From contig JAADVB010000028.1 in NCBI GenBank assembly GCA_023334545.1, positions 46,957 to 110,956 on the forward strand: 64,000 bases of DNA, written 5' to 3'. Below the pieces are notes generated by a model. It had not been told where the DNA came from, ran no database searches, and saw nothing but the letters and a program-made list of their open reading frames with translations. The position numbers were made by a program, and so were the translations under genes. Each line of letters begins with the position of its first letter. The stretch's first letter is position 1. Below are positions 53,808 through 64,000 of this stretch, one piece after another. Source of the stretch: Salisapilia sapeloensis. Lineage: Eukaryota; Oomycota; Peronosporomycetes; Peronosporales; Salisapiliaceae.

Positions 53808-55495
53808 CTAGTCTTTCGTTTCATTGGTCGTTAGCTGTTTCTTCCCAGCTTGCTGCTTTTCATCCATCTCGCGTCGACGCTTCTTGCGTTCTTGCGTCTT
53901 GATCTGACGCTCAGCAACGGAGTCACCCGTCTCGCGCGACATGAGCGGTTGTCGCTTCTGGATTCGAGCGGAAGGGAGTAACGGAGAGACTTGCTGCCAT
54001 TCTACTCGATCCGAGTCCATCATCCCGTTGTTTGTCATGAGTTCTTGTAGCTTCGGGAAGTGATCTAGCTCCTCTACACATCGTTCTGGCGGTACATGGA
54101 GGTGGAGTAAAGCATCTAGCTGCGACCTGGCGATTGCCGCTTGGATGCTACTCTTCTCCCATTCGGATCGAAGATATTCAGATACTTGATGGAGCACGAG
54201 AGGAGAGTAGCTACAAAGTATGTGAGTAATAGTAGGAGAAAGATAGAAGACAACAAGTACTCAAAGGCGATGGCGTCATCGAAAGTACAGTCGTGGAGGA
54301 CGAGTGGATGGTCCGGAGCCATTTCATACTGTGGACGCCTCGGTGTCTTTTCAATGTCCAAGAGCGTCGGGACAATGTCACTAGACTCTTGCCCCGACCC
54401 GATGAAGAATAGAACTTGCATCATACAACGGACTTGATGCCACAAGAACGCACGTCCATAGATTTCGCAAAAGTACACTTGCTGCCGATCATCAGCTGCT
54501 ACTTGATCAGGACATTGCATGACCTTAAAGGACAGTATCTCTCGCTCAAACGTATGGCAATTCGGATCGATACGACAGAAATTACGATAGTCATGCTTTC
54601 CCTCGAGTGAGTGTGCTGCTGTTTGCATGGCGTCGATATCCATATCGCCTTTTACAAAGTAGTATCTGTACTTGCGCGCTCGGCAATCGAAACGAGCGCT
54701 AAAGGTCGGAGAAACGGCACAGGCAGAGTATACCTTGATATCTTCCGGAAGCGCTCGGTTCAGATGCGTGGCGTACTCGACCTCTTTGATGGTCTTTTCG
54801 ACACCAGATTCGAGTTGAATACGGACGCTTTGACCTGGTACAACGTCGTCGATGGACGAGTGGTCCAGCAGTTTGGCACTGGATGGGATGTTGGAGCGTA
54901 TCTTGAGCGCAATGACTTGACCAAAGGCACTGACGCCTCGGTCCGTACGACCACACCTGCTGTAGTCGCATGACTCGATGTCCTCGATCAATTTCGTGCG
55001 GATCAATGCATCGAACAGGAAGTTCTCGACCGTTTGCTATCATGCTTGCATCAGTACGTGATAAAGATATATATGAGAGTAAATGTCGTACAGTCATGTG
55101 GTCTTGTCGAGCGAATCCAGCATATTTTTCACCATTGTAGAGGAACTTTAATGCAATGTATCGCTGGTGGTAGCTGTTCATATTAAATTCACGACCTGCC
55201 TTCTTTCGCTTCGTCCGCTTCTGCTTCTTGCGTTGCTCAATCCGACGCTCCTTTCGACCTTTTTCGCTCGTGCTTTCACCTGCAAAGACTTTTCCAATTG
55301 CATTGTTCACCACGCCTACGCATAGCATGGTGGTGTTCAGTACCAGGGTCCTGTATATAGATCAATACGAATCGTACGAGGTCCAACAGTGTCCCGGAGT
55401 TCGTATATAATATCTAGCAATTGGGAATTAGTCGCATCGGACTTGTCGAGCGTCTCGAGTGATGGCAATGCCACTTCCTCCGTCTCCTGTGCCAT
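53808..55495 (-). CDS. PUS3: tRNA pseudouridine(38/39) synthase PUS3/DEG1
   Basis: Model join(53808..54210, 54261..55036, 55092..55279, 55378..55495), 494 aa (human 481). The core has YHQRYIALKFLYNGEKYAGFA, ENFLFDALIRTKLI, the catalytic aspartate in CGRTDRGVSAFGQVI, and later YRYYFVKGD and FLWHQVRCMM. The enzyme makes pseudouridine at positions 38 and 39 of the anticodon stem. The first exon (from ATG 55495, MAQETEEVALP) and its 98-nt intron are less sure; an in-frame ATG at 55328 is the alternative. The last exon adds a basic C-terminal extension (KKRRREMDEKQ) beyond the fold. Confidence 0.92.
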
Positions 55496-55639
55496 CGCGT
55501 CTAACCCAACAATAATATGTTGTTAAAGCTACAACGCTCATTCGCTATGTTTTTGATACGAATAAATGTATTGGCGAATTATCTGATATATACCAACTAC
55601 TTGGCTACAATTGTAGCTTCAACGTATCATCACTTCCTC

Positions 55640-56962
55640 TCACCTGCTTTGCAGACTCGCTTGTAGCCATGCATTCGGATGAGGATCCCGTTCAACGTTG
55701 AAGCCGGTAAAAGGATGCGTTGCGTCGAAAAATTGCCAACAGGCTTCAATATAGTGTCCACCCGTCCTCGTCTGCTCGATCCGGATAGCTTCTGAGTTAC
55801 TCGTTCCTTCCGCTACTAGCCGAGTCCGCAGCGTGGATGCATCCCAATGTCGGAACGGACACCCGTGATACTGTCCTTGGCGTGGAGGATTGAGACTTCT
55901 GATGATCTTGTCACAACTTAACGGCAAATAATCTTTTCGAGACCCTTCCAGCCCGTAGCTGTGACGAATATGATACGCGTACTTGCGTTCGAATTCACTC
56001 GATTCCATGGTGTGGAGGAACTCTTCACGAAAGAAGAGCATGGACTCTTCCACTGAAAATCCAACGCCTTTGAGGAACATGCGGTATTGAATGCGACCGT
56101 CGTACTTGAGGTGATGCTTTTCGCGCAATTTCTGATGGAGATGACGCATGCAAAGAGGGAAATGTCGATTTGCAAACTGATCGATGGTGGCTGGTTTAAT
56201 GGATACTTGTTGCATGGAACCAACCTCCATGAAGGAAGTACTCTTCGGGATTTTGCTTCGTAGAGCGGTTATGTACGGGTGCAAACGACTCAACTCTTGT
56301 CTGTGAAGAGGTAGCGAAGCTTTTGCAATCTTCAACGCTCGCATGAGTCCTTGTCGAAAGTGATGCGTAGCGATGTGCAAGAGATCGGAGGGAGGAAGAT
56401 AGCAGTATCCATGGCGAAGAATACAAGAACGATCTCGCAGCACTCTCGAAGCTTCCGTGAAAGGCACTTTGTACAAGTGAGAGATGGATACTTCCATCCA
56501 TTCCCGGTCTTCAGAGGTAAACGTAGGATCATGTACGCTAATGCAGTCGTAGTGGAGGTCCATGGTGTGCAGGAACGATGAAAAGCTAGTAGGTGGAAGC
56601 CGAGCTAGTCTCAGCAGAAATAGCTTCGTTTCATTCTGTACGAACCAACGCCATTCGTCTGCTTGTCTATCAACTAGGATGATTTATTGCTGGTAGACCA
56701 ATCTAAAGTAATAAACATACAGAAAGGAGAGACGTAGAATGTAGTGGGCACTGATGTCATCTGCTGGATAACGATCGAAAAATTGTAGCCGTTTCAGCGT
56801 GTTTAGCGGCACATCCTTGTAGTGCAGACGAGCGAGTCGATCCTCGGTGATGGCGCTGACATCGGCGAGCAGTCTTACTCGTTGCTCTCCCAGTCGTTCA
56901 AAGTCCCCTAGCTCAACACCATGCACCGGCGGTGCGACATAGATGGGTGGCCAGCGGACCAT
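55640..56962 (-). CDS. PRIM2: DNA primase large subunit
   Basis: Model join(55640..56666, 56721..56962), 422 aa. The intron uses the second AG (after TTGATAG), because only that restores the frame. The C-terminal domain shows the four iron-sulphur cysteine segments: FPLCMRHLHQKL, LSCDKIIRSLNPP, GCPFRHWD and EACWQFFDATHPF. KYDGRIQYRMFLKGVGFSVEESMLFF is also diagnostic. PRIM2 pairs with PRIM1 and polymerase alpha to start RNA-DNA primers. At 422 aa it is shorter than the human (509), mainly at the ends. It is head-to-head with the oxygenase gene, start codons 52 bp apart. Confidence 0.95.
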
Positions 56963-57014
56963 TTGTGCGTTGAAATCAGATCAGCAGATCATTTTGTAAT
57001 TGGCGAGATAAGAG

Positions 57015-58109
57015 ATGGAGGTTCCGGTGGTCGATTTGCAGCATTTTAAGGACACGCAAGACCCGAAAGAGTGTGCCAAGGCAGCAGAGTCTCTGCACAA
57101 GTATGGCGTGTTGTGCGTGAAAGACCCTCGTGTCAAGGACGAGGACAATGATCGGTTCTTAGACATGATGGAAAAATACTTCGAAAACACGGACTTCCAA
57201 ACGGATGCACGACCGGAGATGCACTATCAGGTTGGAGTTACACCTGAAGGCAAGGAACATCCTCGTAACCACTGTGCTCGTGCGGAGAAAATGGAACCTC
57301 GTCATGCCCCCGTGACATTGTGTCCACCGGAAGCAGATAAGAAGAGTCGATTTTTCTGGCGCATTGGAGACCGACCCAAGGTTTGTCCGTTTATTTGCTT
57401 AAGATGCATGTATCTAGTGTCTAATGAACGCATGTAGGATACGAAATACAAAGAGCTTAATGCCGAGCCGGTCGTTCCAGCTGAATTTCCCGAGTGGGAA
57501 CAAGTGATGAACTTGTGGGGAGGCAAGCTGATTACGTCTGTCATGGACTTGGTGGAAATGGTGGCAATCGGCCTGGGACTAGAAAAGGATGCACTTAGCA
57601 GTCGCATGCGCTATGGACCGCACTTATTGGCGCCAACAGGCAGCAACTTTAACGTGTACAACCGACTGAACGACGTGCTTGCTGGCTATCACTACGATCT
57701 AAATTTACTGACCATCCATGGTAAATCCCGCTTCCCTGGCCTGCACATTTGGCTTCGAGACGGCACTCGAACGGGCGTGACGATCCCCGACGGATGTCTG
57801 TTGGTGCAAGCCGGCAAGCAGATGGAGTACCTGACCGGTGGATACGTTCAGGCTGGCTTCCACGAAGTAGTCGTCGCCGAGCCGACGATCAAAAAGATCG
57901 AAGAGCGCAAGAAGGAGGGCAAAAGTCTTTGGCGTGTGTCATCGACGTTGTTTTCGCATACAGAATCCGACCAGACACTAGAGCCATTGGGACCATTCGC
58001 GACAGCGGAAGCCAAGGAAAAGTATCCTCCGATTCCTGCAGGTGACCAAGTGCTAGCTGAACTTAAGCAGATCGATCTTGGCAACGGATTTACATTGCAG
58101 AGAGAGTAA
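57015..58109 (+). CDS. 2-oxoglutarate/Fe(II)-dependent oxygenase (isopenicillin-N-synthase-like)
   Basis: Model join(57015..57380, 57438..58109), 345 aa. It starts MEVPVVDLQHFKD, the typical N-terminal strand of this superfamily. The iron ligands are HYD (H-x-D in GYHYDLNLLTIHG) and the distal His in GYVQAGFHEVV. The Arg of RVSSTLFSH, about ten residues beyond a short helix, can bind the 2-oxoglutarate carboxylate. Related proteins hydroxylate, desaturate or close rings in small molecules. The substrate is not predictable. Confidence 0.85.
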
Positions 58110-58273
58110 CAGGAAGGCAACTATCTTTCCCTTCAAGATACATTGCGGTTGAACTTCAGATTAAAATGTAGCTATCCCAGTAAAATGTTAGCTGTACATA
58201 GCAAATTCTAGTACAATGTGTATGCAGTTTTAATAGGACGGTCATTTCGCGATCATTTCCACCTGTGCAAGCA

Positions 58274-59836
58274 ATGGCGGACGACGTGCCTCCTTTCTCG
58301 CTTGGTTCGTGGAGTCTAGATGTATACGTTGAATTTGCAACTCATTGCAATCGATTGCATGGACGTTTGTGTGTATTTCCATAGACGCTCCTCGCTATGA
58401 CCAGTCTACTTACGTCGGTCGCTGGCGCCAATTCAAGGAGCTCACGTCCCCTCTGTACACACTTTAATTCACTTTACAACCGTTGCACGACCTCTGATAT
58501 TATGCCACTTTATCTAGAGCTTTGCTCGTATCAACGGAGCAGATTGAGGATGCGAGGGAGACACTGGCCAAGTACCGTCGAGGAGACATCACTCGAGACG
58601 ACGTTAGCGATGCTAAATTGTGGGATGCTCGTCGAGGTACTGTGTCCAGCTCAATGATACGGCCCGAAATAGTCTAATAATGCATTGCTAGTATATGAAT
58701 CTGCAGTACACCCGCAGACGGGGGAGATCATCCCAGCGATCTTTCGTCTATCAGCGTTCGTGCCGGCTAACATTCCCATTTCCGCTGGCATGCTCTTGAC
58801 TGCTCCAACAGTAGCTTTCTATTGATGTCCTATATTCCTGGCATTGAACTTACTTGAATTTGTAGCTTGGGAATACGATTTTCTGGCAATGGGTCAACCA
58901 GAGCTTTAACGCTGGTTTCAACTACGCCAACCGAAATGCGAGTGCTGAGCAAGACACCTCTGCCATCCTAAGTATATTTTCATTCCAATTGTCGAAACGG
59001 CATCACCTGACATGGACGTAGAATCCTATACGATGGCGACGGTTGTGTCTTGTGCGTCTGCGGTGGGACTTGGTCGCGCGCTTGACAAGGCCAAGTCGCT
59101 GTCTCCAGGCACACGCGCGTTCCTCGGCAAGGTACATAATTTGCCATTTACTGGGAAAGACAAGGCTGATGACTAATGGTAGATGGTTCCATTCACTGCT
59201 GTGGCGAGTGCTGGTGCCTTTAACGCTGTTGCGATGCGCTACAATGAGCTCGTGTACGTGCCTCTATCTTTTTTATTAATTTAGAAGCTAGATACTGACG
59301 ACTAAGCAGGACGGGCATTGATGTTGTCGATGAAGATGGTACAGTTCTTGGTCGATCTAAAGCGGCTGCAAGTCAGTGTCTGACGCAGGTGGCTCTAACG
59401 CGTGTGGCTATCCCCGTACCGAGTACGTATCTCCTACCTCATGATTTGTATCCAAGCGACATCCACATGTCGTTTTGTACCTGTCCAGTTGTGATCTAAC
59501 TTGTGTTTAATTCTGCAACTACCTAGTTCTCCTGCTGCCTCCGTATCTTTTCGAAGGGCTACGCGCGATGAAAATGATGCCGAAAGCAAAGGGACCTCGT
59601 ATTGCGACTGAACTAGGTACTTCTAATACGTCTCTTGTCTACCTTTGTTTATACATTTAACAACTGTGAGAATAGCCGTATTGACCATGTGCCTTTGGGG
59701 TGCATTCCCTGCGGCTGTCGCTTTGTTCCCGGAGAAGGGTCACATGGATGTGAAGAAACTAGAAGAAGAGTTTTGGAGCTCGCTGAAGAAAGATGGCAAG
59801 CCCGTGGAGCAAGTGACGTACCACAAGGGCATCTGA
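58274..59836 (+). CDS. SFXN: Sideroflexin (mitochondrial serine/amino-acid carrier)
   Basis: Model join(58274..58304, 58385..58454, 58518..58636, 58692..58810, 58866..58971, 59022..59131, 59183..59253, 59310..59422, 59527..59616, 59676..59836), 329 aa (human SFXN1 322). Ten exons, all phases close. Exon 1 uses a donor within CTTG|GTTCGT, since that restores PRYDQSTYVGRW. Family blocks: the asparagine-rich NQSFNAGFNYANRNAS, then TMATVVSCASAVGLGRAL and four to five hydrophobic helices. Sideroflexins carry serine into mitochondria for one-carbon metabolism, which links functionally to the folate enzyme at 30-32 kb. Confidence 0.93.
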
Positions 59837-59951
59837 TGTTGTCGATCTGATTGCTTGGTTTCAATCGATTTGTGGCTAGGAACGATTGAGACGCAGATGG
59901 TGTAAGTGAATCCATAGTAGTTTTGGTGCTTGCAAGTTAGTGTTACTGGTG

Positions 59952-60359
59952 TCATGGATGAGTGGATGTTCCTGATGATGATAAATGACCGGAGTGCATC
60001 GGAGATACTTCTCTCTTCACTACTCTCCTTGGTTTATGGAGAGTGGAGTATCGTATGAATCGAAAGTCATGGGGCAATGCAATATCTTTCGATGTTGCTA
60101 ATCTGCACGTGAAGGAACGCCTGCTCATCCTTGTTTTCAATCCATTCGTCAATAAATAGTTGTACGCAGCGTTAGTCAGTCTAGTATGCTGGTGGATTCC
60201 ATGGACCATAAACGTTGAAAGGCTGGCTTTCGATGATGAAGCCATGCTTTGACCAGTATCGTCTGCATCTTTTAGTCAATCAGAAATCTCCCGTCCACTC
60301 CATTTCTGCCATTATTGCTTCTGCAACTCACCTCGCAAGTCGACCTTAACATCTTCCAT
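59952..60359 (-). other. Ambiguous coding region or pseudogene
   Basis: Two readings compete. (a) A spliced gene from ATG 60359 (MEDVKVDLR), intron with good GTGAGT donor and ATGCAG acceptor, then a frame to the stop at 59952, about 110 aa of low-complexity sequence. (b) A shifted frame from ATG 60312 to 60067 that reads far more like a folded protein (RRYWSKHGFIIESQPFN, then QLFIDEWIENKDEQAFLHVQ), but is broken by one TGA, one TAG and one TAA. The start of (a) lies 1 bp from the start codon of the plus-strand MAPEG gene. I do not recognise the family. Decay of a real gene is possible. Confidence 0.35.
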
Positions 60360-60360
60360 A

Positions 60361-60855
60361 ATGTCGACTATTGCACTGCAACTACAAGAAGCCCATGGTT
60401 ACGTGCCATTGCTTATCGTCGGCTACTTTTTCGTAGAGCTATGGGCCGCCCATCGTGTTTATCGAGCCCGCGAGCTTTACGACGTGCCGTACCCGCAAAT
60501 GTACGCTTACAAGGACAATAAGCATTGCAACAAGTTCAATTGTATCCTACGAGCCGAGCAGAACTTAAGCGAAAAGATGCCGATAACGTTAGCATTACAA
60601 GTGACATCGAGCATCCTGCGGCCAGAAATTGCAGCATTCTGTGGTGCAATGAGACTAGCTTCTTTCATCGTATACATCAAAGGGTATTCGACTGGTGATC
60701 CGGCTAAGCGTCATCGTGCACTATTCGGTAACTTCGTTTCATATGACTCGTAGAAGACTATATCTTATGTTCGATGCATGATAGGCTACATCGGCACCCT
60801 TGGCATGCTATTCCTATCGGTCGAAGTAGGCGTTCGTATGCTCGGATGGCTTTAG
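60361..60855 (+). CDS. MGST3: MAPEG protein, microsomal glutathione S-transferase 3-like
   Basis: Model join(60361..60727, 60785..60855), 145 aa. Four hydrophobic helices; after the first come RVYRARELYDVPYPQMYA and the MAPEG signature FNCILRAEQNL (MGST3 form F-N-C-x-x-R-x-x-Q-N). YSTGDPAKRHRALFG follows, and the intron leads to the last helix GYIGTLGMLFLSV. MGST3-like enzymes conjugate or reduce lipid hydroperoxides with glutathione in the ER membrane. Confidence 0.93.
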
Positions 60856-61500
60856 AGCCTAGTTATACCTTTTCTAGTTCAATCAATACAATACAGGACA
60901 TTTTCCATTTATAAGAACAATCCCATTCGAGTAGTTCGACTGCATTTGTACTTCAATGTGGCAGCTTTCTACTATCATGCGGTCACGACGAACGAGCACT
61001 TATACCCCATATCCAATTTTCCACGCCCATAACTACACCTTTGAATGCTGGTCAGTACTCACATCTATCGACTATGCTGATCAATTGCCCCTCTCAAGCA
61101 GCATACCTACATTCATATCCGTACTAGAGCCAAGCAAGCATAGGGAGTTCTTGTGAGAGACGGTAGTTGCGGATCCCAATGCGTACTTATCAAGTAGATT
61201 GTAGACAATAATAACGAAATCGATTCTTTATTTTCAATTTTACCAGATAACGAGTTCATTTTTTATTCCCGCATTGATTCCTCGTGCTATTTCAATCGTC
61301 CATACATGTGCATTGCTTAAAGTCGAGGCACTGATGTGTCTCTATTCTCCACGACGATGTCTTAGGACAGTAAAACTGCACCGCAAAGTTCAGGTTTCCA
61401 TGCATCACATTCCTGCGTGTTTTTGAAGTGTCTTGCTAAAAAATGACTCGAGAAAAATGACAAAGAATCGAATGCCTGAAGCCCCATATTAAGCTTATTC
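60856..61500. other. Intergenic region before exportin gene
   Basis: 645 bp. A plus-strand frame at 60956-61156 is not convincing. Nothing definite is seen. It should contain the exportin promoter. Confidence 0.45.
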
Positions 61501-64000
61501 ATGAATGAAGCACTGTCGGAACAAGTTCTGCTGGCAGTGCAAGTCAGTTACTCGTCACAGACACCTCCAAATGAACGCCAGACAGCCTATGCATTTTGTG
61601 AGCAATTCAAGACTCGAGATGACTGTGCTCTGTATGCACTCGCCATTTATAAGCGACCTCAGTCCGAATTGCCAACCACAACTGCATCGCTAGAAATACC
61701 CACTCGCCAGCACTTTGCGCTACACTGTCTAAAAGATCATATCGTCTATAAATGGCGAAGCTTGAGCACCGAGGAGCAAATTCGTTTGCGAGATGAACTC
61801 GTGCAATTGCTTCTCGTCACTTGTCCGGGCGCAGAGGAGCCAAACTTTCTCAAGGAAAAGAAAGTTGCTCTTCTCGCCCAAGTAGCCAGGCGTCAGTTCC
61901 CTCAGCGATGGCCAAACTTCCTACCAGACTTGATTCAAGTGTGGCAGTCTGGTTCGAATGCACAAATCGAGATGATCATTCGAGTCTTGCGTTCTGTTGC
62001 AGAGGATTGTGCTACGTCTCACTTTAACTCGTCCATCCCACCTGCCAGACGAAAGGATATTCTACAAGGACTCAATGCTAGCTTAGCGCAGCTACTTCCA
62101 GTCGTCTACCGTGAGCTAGAACAACGCTACATTGCGTATCAGAATGGAGATACGACGTCTAGACCATTGATAGAGGCAGCAATGGAGATGCTCAAGGCGT
62201 TTCTCGAGTGGATGCCAGTGGACCAACCTATTGCTCCATCCTCCAACCTGTTTCTCGTCGCTGTACAGCTTCTCAGTGACTCTGCGCTGCGTATGAGTGC
62301 CGCCGACTGTCTAGAAACGTACATGACTCGAACGTTTGGAAAAGAGAATCTCCAAATCTTCCTTGACGCTTCTGCCACACTCCTAGACAAAGTCTCGCAG
62401 CTCAATCTAATCGACTTGGAGCCCGAGATAGAAGAAAATCTGCGTTTCCACTGCAAAGTGAACGACGTGCTTGTCACATGGGGCTCCAATCACATTGACT
62501 TACTACTCTCTGATCGACCAGATACGCAGACGAGAGGATATACTCTCCTCGTGTCTGGTCTCCAAACACTTGTAAAGCTGTTCAATCACCCGAGTGCTTT
62601 GATCGCCGAGACACAAGCTGCATTGTGGCTCAATTTGATCAAGAACAAACAGATTGCAGAGCGAGCGGCGGATCCGACCGTCTACCAACTCCTGACACAC
62701 CTTCGTCAGCTCTGCTTTGACAAGTACTTCAAGTTCGGGTCTCCTGAACGCGAGGACCCGCCCGGGAGTCTTGCATGTGCCGTGAGCGCTCTGGACTTTG
62801 ATGACCAGCACGAGTTCGTTGTGTTCTATGGCAACCTCCGAGGTCGACTCTACGGTCTCATTCGAGCATTGGTCCAACTGGATGTACCCACAGCCTTGCA
62901 AATGGTGTACGACCGACTGAACTTTGTCTACACGCAACATGCGTCTGCAGTCGACTATCTCTCGAGCACAGGGCAGGCGACGGAACTCAGCACCGCATAT
63001 ATATACCATGAAGGTGTCACAGCACTTCTCGATTGCGCCGTGAAGCAGCTACCATCTTCCGCATTGGCAGACGCAAGTACCTGCCAGACGATGCAGCCAT
63101 TAGTCCAACTCCTGTTCACGTATTCTACCTCTGATCCTCTCCTCAAATACCGACAGCTCTATGCGTTTAGTTCGTTTGTCAAATTCTACGAATAGGATGC
63201 AAGTCAGCTCACTCCTGTCTTTGAACTCTTGTTCGCTCATATCGAGTACGTTCAGCAGGGAGAGACGTCATTGGCGAACTTAAAATCTGACACCATGAAC
63301 GTCCGTCAACGTGCACTGTCGTCTCTCGTAAATATTTGCCAAGGTATCCCAGGCACCATCTTGCCTGTGCTTCCGACGCTGTGCACAAAAGCGCAGGAGC
63401 TCTTTGCTGCTGAACGTGTGAACGATTCGGAAGGTGTCATGCTGTACGAAATGCTGGTGTTAGTCTCGAACTCGATGGAGAGTGCGCAAGAGCGACAAGA
63501 CTTTGTCTATCAAGTCGCTCAGCAGCCTCTAGCGCAGTGGAATGATGCAAGTATCTCGGACCTCGTGAGCAGTCCAGAGCGACTGGTGCAGACAGTTGAA
63601 AATGCGTACGAGAATGCTGACGCTCGGAAGCGACTGCATCAGGTGATCAAGTGTCTAACGACATTGTATGGCGTCGCGAAACGAGCAGCAGCCAACTATG
63701 GTCGGAACCAATTTGACGCTTTTGAACCTCAATGGGGAGCGTTGCTGCCTAACTTGGTCGCGCTCATCCGGACGATGCATGCGCTGCAGGAACCAGCGAC
63801 GAAAGCAGCAGTGCTAAAGACGAGCTCTGCTTGCTGGCTTCTTGTGGTATCAATGGAGGAATTAGCGCAGCTACTTGGTGGTAAACACATGCTGACGGAT
63901 GAGCAACTGCAGCAGCTTCCTGTCGCTGCCAAGTGGAGTAAATGGAGTAAGAACGTCCGCGATGTAGCGTACCATATCCTTGGTTTAGCTTTCTCTCAGA
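61501..64000 (+). CDS. XPO5: Exportin-5-like karyopherin, interrupted by in-frame TAG and cut by window end
   Basis: From ATG 61501 a frame of 564 codons reaches TAG at 63193-63195. The same frame then continues without any stop for 268 codons to the window end. The first part fits the exportin-5/HASTY pattern: an N-terminal HEAT region, RQHFALHCLKDHIVYKWRSL, LKEKKVALLAQVARRQFPQR and then WPNFLPDL, and HEAT helices onwards. Text on both sides of the stop (LYAFSSFVKFYE / DASQLTPVFELLF) reads as one continuous helix pair. Exportin-5 carries small structured RNAs, tRNAs or pre-miRNAs out of the nucleus with RanGTP. The stop may be a true nonsense allele, readthrough site or base-call error; see findings. 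Confidence 0.85.

Overview
This window looks like nuclear DNA of an oomycete (a stramenopile). The reasons are the dense mix of eukaryotic housekeeping genes, very many short GT-AG introns (38 to about 104 nt in the models below), a myosin whose tail carries PDZ-like domains, a secreted copper-oxygenase-like protein of the kind oomycetes use on plant walls, and a one-domain formate-THF ligase. The genus cannot be told from the sequence. No rRNA, tRNA, transposon, CRISPR array or viral gene was recognised. Exon joins were worked out by hand from reading frame and GT/AG sites, so multi-exon coordinates are predictions. In most of them all exon phases close exactly.

Layout. 1-4.4 kb: a truncated polytopic membrane protein made of five tandem modules, divergent from a signal-peptide/TM protein that ends in an adaptin-ear-like domain. 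4.4-12.4 kb: ER chaperone BiP, a metallo-beta-lactamase-fold hydrolase, Golgi tether subunit COG8 and two convergent SET-domain methyltransferases. 13.1-22.6 kb: one giant acidic repeat protein of about 3,080 aa. 22.8-32.1 kb: splicing factor CWC25, E2 enzyme UBE2H, an ELL-associated factor, a PAS-like protein, an LPMO-like secreted protein, Mediator subunit MED31 and formate-THF ligase. 33-39.6 kb: a tryparedoxin, a coiled-coil protein with a dynein-adaptor-type CC1 box, and a triple-PDZ myosin. 40.2-47.2 kb: MYND and PH proteins, MEMO1, the DHTKD1-type 2-oxoacid dehydrogenase and a cysteine-rich secreted repeat protein. 48.4-64 kb: COQ9, a MORN protein, a PP2C phosphatase, PUS3, primase large subunit PRIM2, a 2OG-Fe(II) oxygenase, sideroflexin, an MGST3-like MAPEG protein and an exportin-5-like gene with an in-frame stop codon.

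The genes do not form one pathway. Several themes recur: protein secretion and ER/Golgi function (BiP, COG8), mitochondria (COQ9, DHTKD1, sideroflexin), transcription and RNA (MED31, EAF, CWC25, PUS3, exportin), and cytoskeleton or cilium (myosin, CC1-box protein, MORN protein, perhaps the giant protein). Gene ends are tightly packed: two convergent pairs have stop codons only 10-12 bp apart, and one head-to-head pair has start codons 52 bp apart. The most unusual items are the five-module membrane protein, the CC1-box coiled-coil protein, the TM/adaptin-ear fusion, the giant repeat protein, the cysteine-rich repeat protein and the interrupted exportin.
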